NCBI GenBank assembly: GCA_044866775.1
Contig: JBIOUG010000080.1
Span: 1 to 64,000, forward strand
Length of the DNA: 64,000 nt
Direction: 5' to 3'
DNA from: DASUNQ01 sp044866775
GTDB lineage: Bacteria > Acidobacteriota > Thermoanaerobaculia > Multivoradales > UBA5704
Below, one piece after another: positions 34,633-43,398 of the stretch (position 1 is its first letter; each line of letters starts with the position of its first letter). Position numbers and translations under genes: made by a program. Under the pieces are notes generated by a model that saw nothing but the letters and a program-made list of their open reading frames with translations, did not search any database and was not told where the DNA came from.

Positions 34633-36267
34633 ATGCTGGCCATGAGCCGACTGCAACTCGCGGTGCCCGCCACGCTCACCTGCCTGCTGGTCGTCTGCCT
34701 GCTGGTCGTCGCCCTGGCCCTCGCCGGGGGGGAGGCGCCTGCCGGCCCGCCGCCCCCGGCGGCCCTGCGCGACGCGGTGCGCGCCTGGCGCGCGGCGCAC
34801 GAGAAGGCGATCGTCGGCGAGCTGGTCGACTTCCTGGCGCTGCCCAACCTCGCCGCCGATCGCGCGGCCATGGAGGCGAACGCGCGGCAGCTCGTGGCGA
34901 TGCTCGAGCGGCGGGGGATCGCGGCGCGCGTCCTCCGCACCGGCGAAGCGCCGCCGACCGTCTACGGCGAGCTGGCCGGGCATCCTGACGGGCGCCGCGG
35001 CCGCGACGCCGGTGGCGCCCGCCGCACCGTCGTCTTCTACGCCCACGTCGACGGCCAGCCGGCCGATCCGGCACAGTGGCGGAGCCAGCCGTTCGTCCCG
35101 GTGCTCCGCGCCGGACCGCTCACGCCCGGCGGCGAGCCGGCGCGGGAGGTCGACCTGGCGGCCGTCGCCGGACCGCTCGACCCCGAGTGGCGGCTCTTCG
35201 CCCGCTCGGCATCGGACGACAAAGGGCCGATCGTCGGCATGCTGGCGGCGCTCGACGCCCTGCGCGCGGCCGGGGTCGAGCCGTCGGTCAACTTGAAGTT
35301 CTTCTTCGAGGCCGAAGAGGAGGCGGGCTCCCCGCACCTCCGCGAGATCCTGGAGGCCCACCGCGACCTGCTGGCTGGCGACGTCTGGATCTTCGCCGAC
35401 GGCCCGGCGCACCAGTCGCGCCGCTACCAGGTGGTCTACGGCGCCCGCGGCGTCGTCGGCGCCGAGCTGACCGTCTACGGCCCCGCGCGGGCGCTCCACA
35501 GCGGCCATTACGGCAACTGGGCACCCAACCCGGCGGTGCTGTTGGCGCACCTGCTCGCCGGCCTCCGCGAACCCGACGGCCGCATCCTGGTGCCCGGCTT
35601 CTACGACGACGTGCGGGCGCTGACCGAGGTCGAGCGGCGGGCCGTGGCCGCGATGCCACCGATCGAGGAGGAGCTCGCGCGCGAGCTGGGGATCGCCAGG
35701 AGCGAGGCCGGCGGCACGCTCCAGGAGCGGATCATGCTGCCGGCGCTCAACGTCCGCGGCCTCGCGGCCGGCGACGTCGGCGAGAGGGCGCGCAACGCCA
35801 TCCCCACCGAGGCGCAGGCCTCGCTCGACTTCCGCCTGGTGCCGGACCAGCGCCCCGAGCGCGTGCGCGAGCTGGTCGAAGGGCATCTGCGCGCGCAAGG
35901 GTGGCACGTCGTGCGCGAGGCGCCCGACCTCGCGACCCGCCGGTCGCACGCACGGCTCCTGCGCAGCGTCTGGGACGCCGGCTACCCGGCGGCGTGGACG
36001 TCGATGGAGCTGCCGGTCTCGCGGGCGGTGGCGAAGATCGTCGGCGAGGCGACCGGCCGGCCGCCGATCGAGACCCCGACGCTCGGCGGCAGCCTGCCGC
36101 TGCACCTCTTCGCCGACGTCCTCGGGGCGCCGCTCATCACGGTGCCGACCGTCAACCACGACAACAACCAGCACGCCGCCGACGAGAACCTGCGCCTGCA
36201 GAACCTCTGGGACGGGATCGAGATCTACGCCCTCCTGATGGCCCGGCTCGGCGAGGAGTGGCCGTAG
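34633..36267 (+). CDS. M20 family metallopeptidase
   Basis: Zinc peptidase of the M20/M25/M40 group (carboxypeptidase or dipeptidase-like). An N-terminal hydrophobic segment (VPATLTCLLVVCLLVVALAL) indicates export or anchoring. Metal and catalytic residues are visible: H138 and D140 in FYAHVDGQP, D195 in SASDDKGP, and E229/E230 in FEAEEEAGS. A lid/dimerisation domain follows, and VNHDNNQHAADENLR holds the last His. 544 residues, normal for the CPG2-like branch. The substrate is not predictable. The TAG stop is part of a hairpin repeat. Confidence 0.9.
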   Translation: MLAMSRLQLAVPATLTCLLVVCLLVVALALAGGEAPAGPPPPAALRDAVRAWRAAHEKAIVGELVDFLALPNLAADRAAMEANARQLVAMLERRGIAARVLRTGEAPPTVYGELAGHPDGRRGRDAGGARRTVVFYAHVDGQPADPAQWRSQPFVPVLRAGPLTPGGEPAREVDLAAVAGPLDPEWRLFARSASDDKGPIVGMLAALDALRAAGVEPSVNLKFFFEAEEEAGSPHLREILEAHRDLLAGDVWIFADGPAHQSRRYQVVYGARGVVGAELTVYGPARALHSGHYGNWAPNPAVLLAHLLAGLREPDGRILVPGFYDDVRALTEVERRAVAAMPPIEEELARELGIARSEAGGTLQERIMLPALNVRGLAAGDVGERARNAIPTEAQASLDFRLVPDQRPERVRELVEGHLRAQGWHVVREAPDLATRRSHARLLRSVWDAGYPAAWTSMELPVSRAVAKIVGEATGRPPIETPTLGGSLPLHLFADVLGAPLITVPTVNHDNNQHAADENLRLQNLWDGIEIYALLMARLGEEWP

Positions 36268-36291
36268 CGCCCGGGCTACGTCCCGGGCGTT
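36264..36291 (+). repeat. 29-bp hairpin repeat, variant copy 2
   Basis: Related to 7803-7831 and 56132-56160. The stem is CGCCCGGG with CCCGGGCG, loop CTACGT, then TT. The innermost pair is G-C instead of C-G, a compensatory change against the other copies. It contains the TAG stop of the M20 peptidase gene, exactly as copy 1 contains the grpE stop. It lies between convergent genes and is well placed as a terminator. Confidence 0.8.
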
Positions 36292-36298
36292 CTTCCGT

Positions 36299-36694
36299 CT
36301 ACGTCACCGGCGGCTCCGTTCCCTCTTCGATCCATTCGCGCGCCTGGCGCTCCCACTCGGACGCGACCGAGGCGTCGAGGAAGCGGCACCAGGGAGCGGC
36401 GCCGGCGTCGCGCCACAGGCGCTTGGCCTGCAGGGTGGCGATGGCGCTGCTGAGGACCACGGCGTGGCGGCCCAAGCCGTGCTCGCGCAGCGTGCGGACG
36501 CAGCGAGTCAGGACCTCCTGCGCCTCGGCCGGGAAGGCGGTGGCGCGGCGCAGGTCGAAGAGGACGCCGAAGTCGGGGCGGGCGGTGCGGGTGCGGGCCT
36601 CGACGTCGGCGACCAGCTCCGCCATCGCCTCGCGGTCCATGAACCCTTCGAGGCTGACGCGGAAGCCGTAGGCCGTCTCGTCCAACCGGTGCAT
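36299..36694 (-). CDS. STAS/SpoIIAA-like protein
   Basis: Cytoplasmic protein of about 131 residues resembling SpoIIAA-like STAS proteins. LDETAYGFRVSLEGFMDREA and LFDLRRATAFPAEAQEVLTR fit the alternating strand-helix fold. VVLSSAIATLQAKRLWRDAG and SVASEWERQAREWIEEG form the end. The ATG at 36694 has GGGGAGG upstream; a GTG at 36703 is also possible. It is divergent from the chemosensory operon. A regulatory partner-binding role is inferred only from fold-like features. Confidence 0.6.
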   Translation of the reverse strand: MHRLDETAYGFRVSLEGFMDREAMAELVADVEARTRTARPDFGVLFDLRRATAFPAEAQEVLTRCVRTLREHGLGRHAVVLSSAIATLQAKRLWRDAGAAPWCRFLDASVASEWERQAREWIEEGTEPPVT

Positions 36695-36946
36695 GACGCG
36701 CACCCTCCCCGCCCTGGCGGCCTATTCCTTCGAGGCAAAGAAAAAGCGATAAAACGATGATACACCCGGCGCCGGCGGCGTCAAGGTGCCGCCCGGCCAA
36801 CTCGGGGGCAAGTAGCGCAGGCTCTTCGGCTTGCGGCACATCGGGGGATCTCCTATCCTTACCGCCAACCGCCGCACGAGCACGAGCAGGAGCAGGACGC
36901 GCGTGGCCTCGCGAGCCCGCCAAGCCGCCCGCCGGGCCGGCCCCGG

Positions 36947-38575
36947 ATGGAGACAGTGACGACGAAGCACCACGGTCTGCTGGGCTGGCTGCTGCTAGCG
37001 CTGGTGGGCGGCGCCGGGACCGCGCTGCTGGCGGCCGCCGTGGCGAGCGGCGGCGGCGGAACGAGCTGGCCCGTCGGGCTCTTCGCCGGCCTCGCCGTCG
37101 TCGCCCTCGCAGCCTATGGGACCCGCGTGCAGGCCGCCCATCGGCGGCTGCTCGCGCGCCTGCCGCGCGCCGAGGCAGAGCTCGGGCGCCTCCAGGGCGC
37201 GCTGCGCGCCGCCTTCTCGCACCTCGGCGCCGGCGACCTGGTGCGCGGCGGCGAGCGGGCGGCGGGGCTCCCGGCGGGCATCGGCGAGGCCTTCGCCGCC
37301 GCAGCGCACGCGCTCGCCGCGCTCGCCGAGCAGGTCCAGGACAGCTCGATCCAGGTCGCCGCCGCCGCCGACGGCGTCAGCCGCGTCTCGACCGAGCTCG
37401 CCGCCGGCTCCTCGCAGCAGGCGGCCTCGGTCGTCGAGATCACCGCCGCCATGGAGGAGCTGGCGCACACCGCGGCCGAGATCGCGGCCAACGCCGCCCG
37501 CCAGGCCGAGCTGGCGGAGACCGCCGAGCGCAGCGGCGACGCCGGCGCCCTGGCGGTCGAGAACGGGGTGGCGGGCGTCGAGGAGGTGCAGCAGCGGATC
37601 GCCGCCATCGCCGCCCGCGCCGACGGCCTGGGCACCCGCTCGAAGGAGATCTACCGGGTGCTCGACCTGATCACCGAGATCGCCCAGGAGACGCACATCC
37701 TGTCGCTCAACGCCGCCATCGAGGCCGCCGCGGCGGGCGAGCACGGGCGGCGCTTCGCGGTCATCGCCGACGAGGTGCGGCGGCTCGCCCACCGCTCGCA
37801 GGAGTCGGTCGACTCGGTGCGGGCGCTGCTCGACGAGTTCGCGGGGTCGATCCGCGCCACCGTCGTCGCCACCGAGGAGGGGAGCAAGGAGGCGGCGCGG
37901 GTGGTCGAGCGGGTGCGTGCGGCGGCGGCGGCGATCGCGGCGCTGCGCTCGACCGCCGGCGAGACGGCGCGCGCGGCGCGCCAGATCTCGCTCGCCACCG
38001 GCCAGCAGACCGCCGCCTCCGACGAGGTGGTGACGACGCTGCGCGAGGTCGGCCAGGTGGTGCAGCGCATGGCCAGGGGGTTGAAGGAGCAGGCCGCGAC
38101 GGCGGCGCGGCTGTCGCGGCTGGGCCTCGCGATCCAGCTCGTGGCGCAGACCTTCCACTCCGACTCGCCGCGCTCGCTCAAGCACCTGATCGAGGGGTGG
38201 TCGCGGCAGCTCCAGGGGGTCGAGCGCGAGACGATCTCGGCGCGGCTCGACGAGCTGGTGCAGGCGACGCCGTTCATCGAGATGGGTTACCTCGCCGACG
38301 CCCAGGGGCGCGTGGTGGTGCTCTGCCACAGCAAGCGGCTGATGGGCGAGCGCTCGCGCCTCTCCGAGGAGGAGTCGAAGCAGATCGACATGCGCCAGCG
38401 CCCCTGGTTCCGCTCGGTGGCGCGCGAGCGCCGCACCAGCTTGACCTCGCTCTACGACTCGCTGCAGAGCAACGAGCTCTGCTTCACCGTCGCGACGCCG
38501 CTGACCGACGGCGGCGGGGCGTTCGCCGGCGTCCTGGGCATGGACGTCAATCTGACGAGCTGGACCCAGATGTGA
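36947..38575 (+). CDS. Methyl-accepting chemotaxis protein with C-terminal Cache-like domain (1)
   Basis: Chemoreceptor of 542 residues with unusual order. Two membrane helices (about 10-30 and 38-57) are separated by only a few residues, so there is almost no periplasmic sensor. The signalling coiled coil follows (AAGSSQQAASVVEITAAMEE; the hairpin tip region has THILSLNAAIEAAAAGEHGR). After the MCP module comes a domain of about 140 residues with VQATPFIEMGYLADAQGRVV, RQRPWFRSVARERR and GVLGMDVNLTSW. This resembles a PDC/Cache sensor but is placed on the cytoplasmic side. It is first in the che operon and paralogous to the receptor at 39432. Confidence 0.9.
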   Translation: METVTTKHHGLLGWLLLALVGGAGTALLAAAVASGGGGTSWPVGLFAGLAVVALAAYGTRVQAAHRRLLARLPRAEAELGRLQGALRAAFSHLGAGDLVRGGERAAGLPAGIGEAFAAAAHALAALAEQVQDSSIQVAAAADGVSRVSTELAAGSSQQAASVVEITAAMEELAHTAAEIAANAARQAELAETAERSGDAGALAVENGVAGVEEVQQRIAAIAARADGLGTRSKEIYRVLDLITEIAQETHILSLNAAIEAAAAGEHGRRFAVIADEVRRLAHRSQESVDSVRALLDEFAGSIRATVVATEEGSKEAARVVERVRAAAAAIAALRSTAGETARAARQISLATGQQTAASDEVVTTLREVGQVVQRMARGLKEQAATAARLSRLGLAIQLVAQTFHSDSPRSLKHLIEGWSRQLQGVERETISARLDELVQATPFIEMGYLADAQGRVVVLCHSKRLMGERSRLSEEESKQIDMRQRPWFRSVARERRTSLTSLYDSLQSNELCFTVATPLTDGGGAFAGVLGMDVNLTSWTQM

Positions 38576-38610
38576 GCGAGCGTCCCGCTCAGCAGCATGG
38601 GGGTCGATCG

Positions 38611-39051
38611 ATGACGCATCAGCCCGAGAATCAGCCCGACGCGGCAACACACCTTCTCGTGCGGGCGGGCGAGCTGGTCTGCGCGCTGCCGCTCGCCGCC
38701 GTGCGGCGCGTGGTGCGGGCGCTGCCGGTGCATCCTCTACCTGGTGCGGCGCCGGAGCTGGCCGGGCTCGCCGAGTTCGGCGGCGAGCCCTTGCCGGTCC
38801 TCGACCTGGCGCGTCTGGCCGGGGCGCCGCCGGCCGCCACGCCGGCCTTCCCAGTGACGATCGTCGTCTGGGCGGGCACCGCCTCCCACCGCGAGCTGGT
38901 GGGGCTGGCCGCCGACGCGGCGCTCGAGGTGGCGCCGATTCCGCCGGCCGCGGTGGTGGCAGGCATCGGCGGTTTCGTGGTGGGAGAGGCGCGGGTGCTC
39001 GGCGAGACGGTGCGGGTGCTGGAGCCCTCAGCGCTTGGAGCGGACCGGTGA
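38611..39051 (+). CDS. cheW: CheW chemotaxis adaptor
   Basis: Adaptor coupling receptors to CheA. The 146-residue product has the CheW beta-barrel: HLLVRAGELVCALPLAAVRR, LAGLAEFGGEPLPVLDLARL and GVRVLEPSALG-like end strands. It follows the first receptor by 35 bases. A second, more diverged CheW-like gene follows, so the operon encodes two adaptors. Confidence 0.88.
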   Translation: MTHQPENQPDAATHLLVRAGELVCALPLAAVRRVVRALPVHPLPGAAPELAGLAEFGGEPLPVLDLARLAGAPPAATPAFPVTIVVWAGTASHRELVGLAADAALEVAPIPPAAVVAGIGGFVVGEARVLGETVRVLEPSALGADR

Positions 39052-39121
39052 TCCCGCGCGCACCTACTTGGCCTTTTCTCGCGCCGTCGCTCGCGCGGAG
39101 CACCCGCTCGCGGAGCCCCCG

Positions 39122-39442
39122 ATGACCGGCCGCGGCGGGTGGCTGCTGCTGCGCCGCGCCGGCGGGGTGTGGGGCGTGCCGGCGGTGGCCGTGGGCGGGC
39201 TGGGGCGTGAGGGAGCGGGATACCGTGTCGAGGTCGGCGGGGGCGCGCTCGCCGCCGACGACGTGCTGGGCGTCGTCGACCGGCTCGAGCTGCGGCCGCT
39301 CGGCGCCGTCGTGCGCGCCTTCTGGCCCGAGGCGGCGGGTGATCTGGCGGTGCACGGCTGCCAGCCGCTCGTGGTAGTCGACCCGGCGCGTCCGCCGGCG
39401 GCGCTGCGGCGCGGTGGCGGCGAGGCGGGCGATGGCGACTGA
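39122..39442 (+). CDS. Diverged CheW-like protein
   Basis: Short protein (106 residues from the ATG at 39122; an in-frame TTG at 39035 would add 29 and overlap cheW). GGWLLLRRAGGVWGVPAVAV and RVEVGGGALAADDVLGVVDR resemble half a CheW barrel, and HGCQPLVVVDPARPP resembles its last strands. GGAG lies about 7 bases upstream of the ATG. Its position between cheW and a receptor gene supports an adaptor role. It may be a degenerating second CheW. Confidence 0.6.
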   Translation: MTGRGGWLLLRRAGGVWGVPAVAVGGLGREGAGYRVEVGGGALAADDVLGVVDRLELRPLGAVVRAFWPEAAGDLAVHGCQPLVVVDPARPPAALRRGGGEAGDGD

Positions 39443-41126
39443 GGCGGTGACTGGAGCAACGGCGCCTGCGGCGGTGACCGGAGCAACGGCGCCTGCGGCA
39501 CCTGGCGCCGAGACGGCGGCGCGCTCGCAGGCGATCGCCGGCCTGGCGCTCCTCGGCGGCCTCGCCGCGGCCGGCTTCCTGCTGCTCCTCCTCGTCCAGC
39601 GCCAGGGCGCGCCGGCGTGGCCCTTCGGCGCCTTCCTCCTGGTCGCCGCGGCGGCGGCCGGGGTCTACCTGCCGCTGGTCTACCGCGAGCAGCTCCACGT
39701 CGGCCGCCGCGCCGGCACGGTCGAGCGGCGCACCGAGGACGTGGAGCGGGCGGTCGGCGAGGCGCTCGCGGCGCTGCGCGGCGGCGACCTGGTGCGCTGC
39801 GCGGCGGCGGCCGAGGGCCTGCCGGCGGAGCTCGGCCAGGCGCTCGGCCAGGCCACCCGCGCCCTGGTCCTCCTCGCGCAGCAGATGCAGGCGAGCTCGA
39901 TCGACGTCGCCGCGGTCGCCGGCGGCGTGCACCAGATCGCCTCCGAGCTCGCCTCGGGCTCGACGCAGCAGGCGGCCTCGGTGGTCGAGATCACCGCCGC
40001 CATGGAGCAGCTCGCGCACACCGCGGCGCAGATCGCCGACAACGCCGCCACCCAGGCCGAGCTGGCGCAGCGCGCGCAGCAGAGCGGCGAGACCGGCGCC
40101 GCGGCGGTGGAGGAGGCGGTCGGCGGGGTCGAGGAGGTGCGCAAGCGGATCGCCGGCATCGCCGCGCGCGCCGAGACCCTGGGCACCCGCTCGCAGGAGA
40201 TCTATCGGGTCCTGGACCTGATCACCGACATCGCGCACGAGACCCACATGCTGTCGCTCAACGCCGCCATCGAGTCGGCCGCCGCCGGCGAGCACGGGCG
40301 GCGCTTCTCGGTGGTGGCCGAGGAGGTGCGCCGGCTCGCGCAGCGCTCGCAGGAGTCGGTCGAGTCGGTGCGCAACCTGCTCGGCGAGTTCGCGGAGTCG
40401 ATCCGCGCCACCGTGGTGGCGACCGAAGAGGGGAGCCGGGAGGCGGCGCGGGTGGTGGAGCGGGCGCACGCCGCGGCCGCCGCCATCGCGGCGCTCGACG
40501 CCGCCGCCACCGGCAGCGCGCGGGTAGCGCGCGAGATCTCGCTCGCCACCCAGCAGCAGAACGCGGCCTCGGACGAGGTCGTGCTGACCTTGAAGGAGGT
40601 GTCGCAGGTGGTGCAGCGGACGGCCGCCGGGCTGCGGCAGTTCTCGCGCACCGCCGACGACCTCTCCCAGCTCGGCCTCTCGATGCAGCTCCTGGCGCAG
40701 GCCTTCCACCTCGACTCCCCCCACTCGCTCAAGCACACCGCCGAGCTCTGGGCGGCCGAGGTGGTGGGCTCGCTCGGGAGCTGGAGCTCGGTCGAGCGGC
40801 TGATCGAAAGCCTGGCGCAGGAGCGTCCGTTCGTCGAGTGCCTCTACTTCATCGACGCCGCCGACGGCCAGACCGCCATGTCCGCCAACCGCCACCTGCT
40901 GGGCAACCGCGAGGTGCCGGCGTCGCTGCGCGCCGGCGAAGGGCTCACCGAGCGCCCCTGGTATCAGGCGGCGACCGCCGAGCGCCGCACCATCATCACG
41001 CCGCTCTTCACCTCGCTGCTCACCGGCCAGCCGACCTTCACCGCCGCCACCCCGCTCTACGACGGCGGCCGCCTGGTCGGCGTCCTCGGCCTGGACGTCA
41101 ACGTCGATAGCTGGACCAAGATTTAG
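39432..41126 (+). CDS. Methyl-accepting chemotaxis protein with C-terminal Cache-like domain (2)
   Basis: Second receptor, about 564 residues, with the same inverted architecture as the first: two close membrane helices, MCP signalling domain (SGSTQQAASVVEITAAMEQL, THMLSLNAAIESAAAGEHGR) and a C-terminal Cache-like domain (TERPWYQAATAERR, GVLGLDVNVDSW). The N-terminus carries a 27-bp tandem duplication (39444-39470 and 39471-39497, one mismatch) encoding VTGATAPAA twice. The ATG overlaps the CheW-like gene by 11 bases; a GTG at 39414 is an alternative. It probably arose by duplication of the first receptor. Confidence 0.9.
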   Translation: MATEAVTGATAPAAVTGATAPAAPGAETAARSQAIAGLALLGGLAAAGFLLLLLVQRQGAPAWPFGAFLLVAAAAAGVYLPLVYREQLHVGRRAGTVERRTEDVERAVGEALAALRGGDLVRCAAAAEGLPAELGQALGQATRALVLLAQQMQASSIDVAAVAGGVHQIASELASGSTQQAASVVEITAAMEQLAHTAAQIADNAATQAELAQRAQQSGETGAAAVEEAVGGVEEVRKRIAGIAARAETLGTRSQEIYRVLDLITDIAHETHMLSLNAAIESAAAGEHGRRFSVVAEEVRRLAQRSQESVESVRNLLGEFAESIRATVVATEEGSREAARVVERAHAAAAAIAALDAAATGSARVAREISLATQQQNAASDEVVLTLKEVSQVVQRTAAGLRQFSRTADDLSQLGLSMQLLAQAFHLDSPHSLKHTAELWAAEVVGSLGSWSSVERLIESLAQERPFVECLYFIDAADGQTAMSANRHLLGNREVPASLRAGEGLTERPWYQAATAERRTIITPLFTSLLTGQPTFTAATPLYDGGRLVGVLGLDVNVDSWTKI

Positions 41127-41183
41127 AACAGAGGATCGGGTCGCGCATGCGCAGGCACGGCGAAGCGAGGGTCGGGCGGGGGC

Positions 41184-41216
41184 GTCCCCTTCCCCCCTTG
41201 AGGGTGGGAAGGGGAC
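41184..41216 (+). terminator. Strong hairpin between receptor 2 and cheA
   Basis: GTCCCCTTCCC (41184-41194) and GGGAAGGGGAC (41206-41216) form a perfect 11-bp stem whose loop contains a further CCC/GGG. It lies 57 bases after the receptor stop. The 205-base gap to cheA is the largest inside the che cluster, so the cluster may be two transcripts. The rest of the gap shows no gene. Confidence 0.6.
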
Positions 41217-41331
41217 CGAGGGGATGCGGGGGTGATCCGATCGACGCCTCGAAGCTGGATCGCGCCACCTACGAGCGGGAACCCACGAACGATCGCCGAC
41301 GCGCAGACTCTCCATCTTTCTGGTAGAAGTC

Positions 41332-43398
41332 GTGACTCCGGAATTCGCCGACCTGGTCCCCCTCTTCGTGGACGAAGCGCGCGACCGCCTCGAGCGCCTC
41401 GCCGGGCTGCTGCCGCAGCTCGAGGGCGAGCCGCGGGCGGTGGTGGAGGCGCGGCGCGAGCTGCACACCATGAAGGGCTCGGCGCGGATGCTCCAGTTCG
41501 GCGTCTTCGCCGAGCTCTGCCACGCCGCCGAGGAGGTGCTGCACGCGCCGCGCGCGGGCGTGGGGCGCCTGCTGACGCGCGCCGCCGACCGGCTGGCGGC
41601 GATGGTCGAAGAGCTGTCGGCAGGCGCCGACCCGGCCGCCGACGCCGAGCTGCTGGGGCTTCTCGGAGGCTGGGCGGCGGCCGAGCGGAGCGCCGCCCCG
41701 GCCCTCGTGCGGCGCTCCGTCCCTGAGCCGGCGCCGGCGGCGGCCGCCGCGGCGCCGCCGCACGGCGAGCTGCGGCTCGACGCCGCCGTCGTCGACGCCA
41801 TCGCCGAGCGGGCGACGCGCATGCGCATCATGGCGCTCGCCGGCCAGCAGCTCACGGGCCGTCTCGACGAGCTGGCGCGCCTGGCCGACGCCGGCCTGCG
41901 CGAGCCGCAGCCGCGGCAGGTGCTGGCGGTGCTCGCGGCCATGCTGCGGCGGCTGGGTGTGGAGACCGAGGGGGCGCAGCGGCGCCTCGCCCGGGCCGCC
42001 GAGGAGCAGCTCGAGCTGACGCTCAAGGTGCAGCTCCAGCCGCTGCGCGGGCCGCTGCTGTCGCTCGCCCGCTACGCCCGCGATCTGGCGCGGACGCTCG
42101 GGCGCGAGGTCGAGGTCGAGCTGGAGGGCGAGGAGACGCGCCTCGACCGGCGGATCGCCCGCGAGCTCGAGGAGGCGCTCCTGCACCTCGTCCGCAACGC
42201 CGTCGATCACGGCATCGAGCCGCCGGGGGTGCGCGAAGCCCGCGGCAAGCCGCGCGCGGGTAAGATCCGATTGACGGCGAGCGGCGAAGGGGGGCGGGTA
42301 CGGCTCTCGATCGCCGACGACGGCGCCGGCATCGATCCGGCGCGGGTGCTCGAGCAGGCCGTGCGCCGCGGGCTGCTCGAGCCGGCGGCGGCCGCCGCGA
42401 CGGCGCCCGGCGAGGCCCTCCGGCTGCTCTTCGGCCCCGGCTTCTCGACCCGCCAGGACGTCTCGGAGATCTCCGGGCGCGGCGTGGGCCTCGACGTCGT
42501 GGCGGCGGTGGTCAAGCGGGTGGGGGGCGAGGCGTTCCTCGCCTCCGATCCGGGCGCGGGCACGGAGATCACGCTCGAGGTGCCGGTCGCCCGGCGCGGC
42601 GAGCAGGTGCTGCTGCTGCGCGTCGGCCAGCTCCGGCTGGCGCTGCCGTCGGGCGTCGTGCGGCGGGCGCTGCGGCTGCCGCGGGCCGGGCTCGCCGAGC
42701 GCGACGGCCGCTGGCTGGCCGTGGTCGACGAGCGGCTGCTCCCCTGCGTGCCGCTGGCCGACCTCTACGGCGAGCCGCCGTCCGAGCAGCCGATGCTGCT
42801 CGCGGGCATGGTCTCGGGAGCAAAGCTGGCGGTGCTGGTGGACGACGTCGAGGGAGAGGAGGAGGTGCTGGTGCGGCCGCTGACGCGCGCGGTGGAGACG
42901 GACCGGCTGCTGCAAGGGGTGGCGCTGCTCGCCTCGGGCGAGCCGGTCGGGGTCCTCTCGCCCGAGATGCTGGCGCACTCCGAGGCGGTGCGGGTGCGCC
43001 CGGCGCCGCCCGAGCGGGCCGCGGTCGTGCGGCCGCGCGTGCTGCTGGTCGACGACTCGCCGGTGACGCGCGAGATGGAGCGCCGCCTGCTCGAGGACGC
43101 CGGGTTCGAGGTGGTGGCGGCCGGCGACGCCGACGAGGCGCTGTCGCGCCTGGGCGAGCAACCGGTCCATTGCCTGGTGGTGGATATCGAGATGCCGGGC
43201 ATGGACGGCTTCCAGTTGACCGAGCACCTGCGCTCGATCGAGCACTTCGCGCAGCTCCCGGTGGTCGTGGTCTCGACCCGCGACCGGCCCGAGGACCGGC
43301 TGCGCGGCCTGAAGGCCGGCGCCGACGCCTACCTGACCAAGCAGAGCCTCGACGCCGGCGAGCTGGTCGGCCTGCTGCGCCGGCTGGTGGGGCGGTGA
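41332..43398 (+). CDS. cheA: CheA histidine kinase with C-terminal receiver domain
   Basis: Hybrid chemotaxis kinase, 688 residues. The Hpt domain has H45 in RRELHTMKGSARM. Dimerisation helices, then the kinase core with N box HLVRNAVDHGIEP, G1 ADDGAGID and GRGVGLDVVAAVV. The CheW-like P5 domain follows, then a receiver (about 565-688) with LLVDDSPVTR, the Asp in VVDIEMPGMDG and YLTKQSL. No separate P2 domain is evident. GTG start, no strong Shine-Dalgarno site. The fused receiver may replace CheY or act as a phosphate sink, because no free cheY is in the cluster. It overlaps cheB by 4 bases. Confidence 0.95.
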   Translation: MTPEFADLVPLFVDEARDRLERLAGLLPQLEGEPRAVVEARRELHTMKGSARMLQFGVFAELCHAAEEVLHAPRAGVGRLLTRAADRLAAMVEELSAGADPAADAELLGLLGGWAAAERSAAPALVRRSVPEPAPAAAAAAPPHGELRLDAAVVDAIAERATRMRIMALAGQQLTGRLDELARLADAGLREPQPRQVLAVLAAMLRRLGVETEGAQRRLARAAEEQLELTLKVQLQPLRGPLLSLARYARDLARTLGREVEVELEGEETRLDRRIARELEEALLHLVRNAVDHGIEPPGVREARGKPRAGKIRLTASGEGGRVRLSIADDGAGIDPARVLEQAVRRGLLEPAAAAATAPGEALRLLFGPGFSTRQDVSEISGRGVGLDVVAAVVKRVGGEAFLASDPGAGTEITLEVPVARRGEQVLLLRVGQLRLALPSGVVRRALRLPRAGLAERDGRWLAVVDERLLPCVPLADLYGEPPSEQPMLLAGMVSGAKLAVLVDDVEGEEEVLVRPLTRAVETDRLLQGVALLASGEPVGVLSPEMLAHSEAVRVRPAPPERAAVVRPRVLLVDDSPVTREMERRLLEDAGFEVVAAGDADEALSRLGEQPVHCLVVDIEMPGMDGFQLTEHLRSIEHFAQLPVVVVSTRDRPEDRLRGLKAGADAYLTKQSLDAGELVGLLRRLVGR

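Noticed and set aside
34594..36174. 526-codon minus-strand frame opposite the M20 peptidase
   Set aside because: Antisense shadow; the plus strand has full metallopeptidase motifs.
36722..36840. Small minus-strand frame starting MCRKPKSLRYLPPS with AGGAG upstream
   Set aside because: Only 39 codons and low complexity; the start resembles DUF2277 but the rest does not. It may be a leader peptide but is not supportable.
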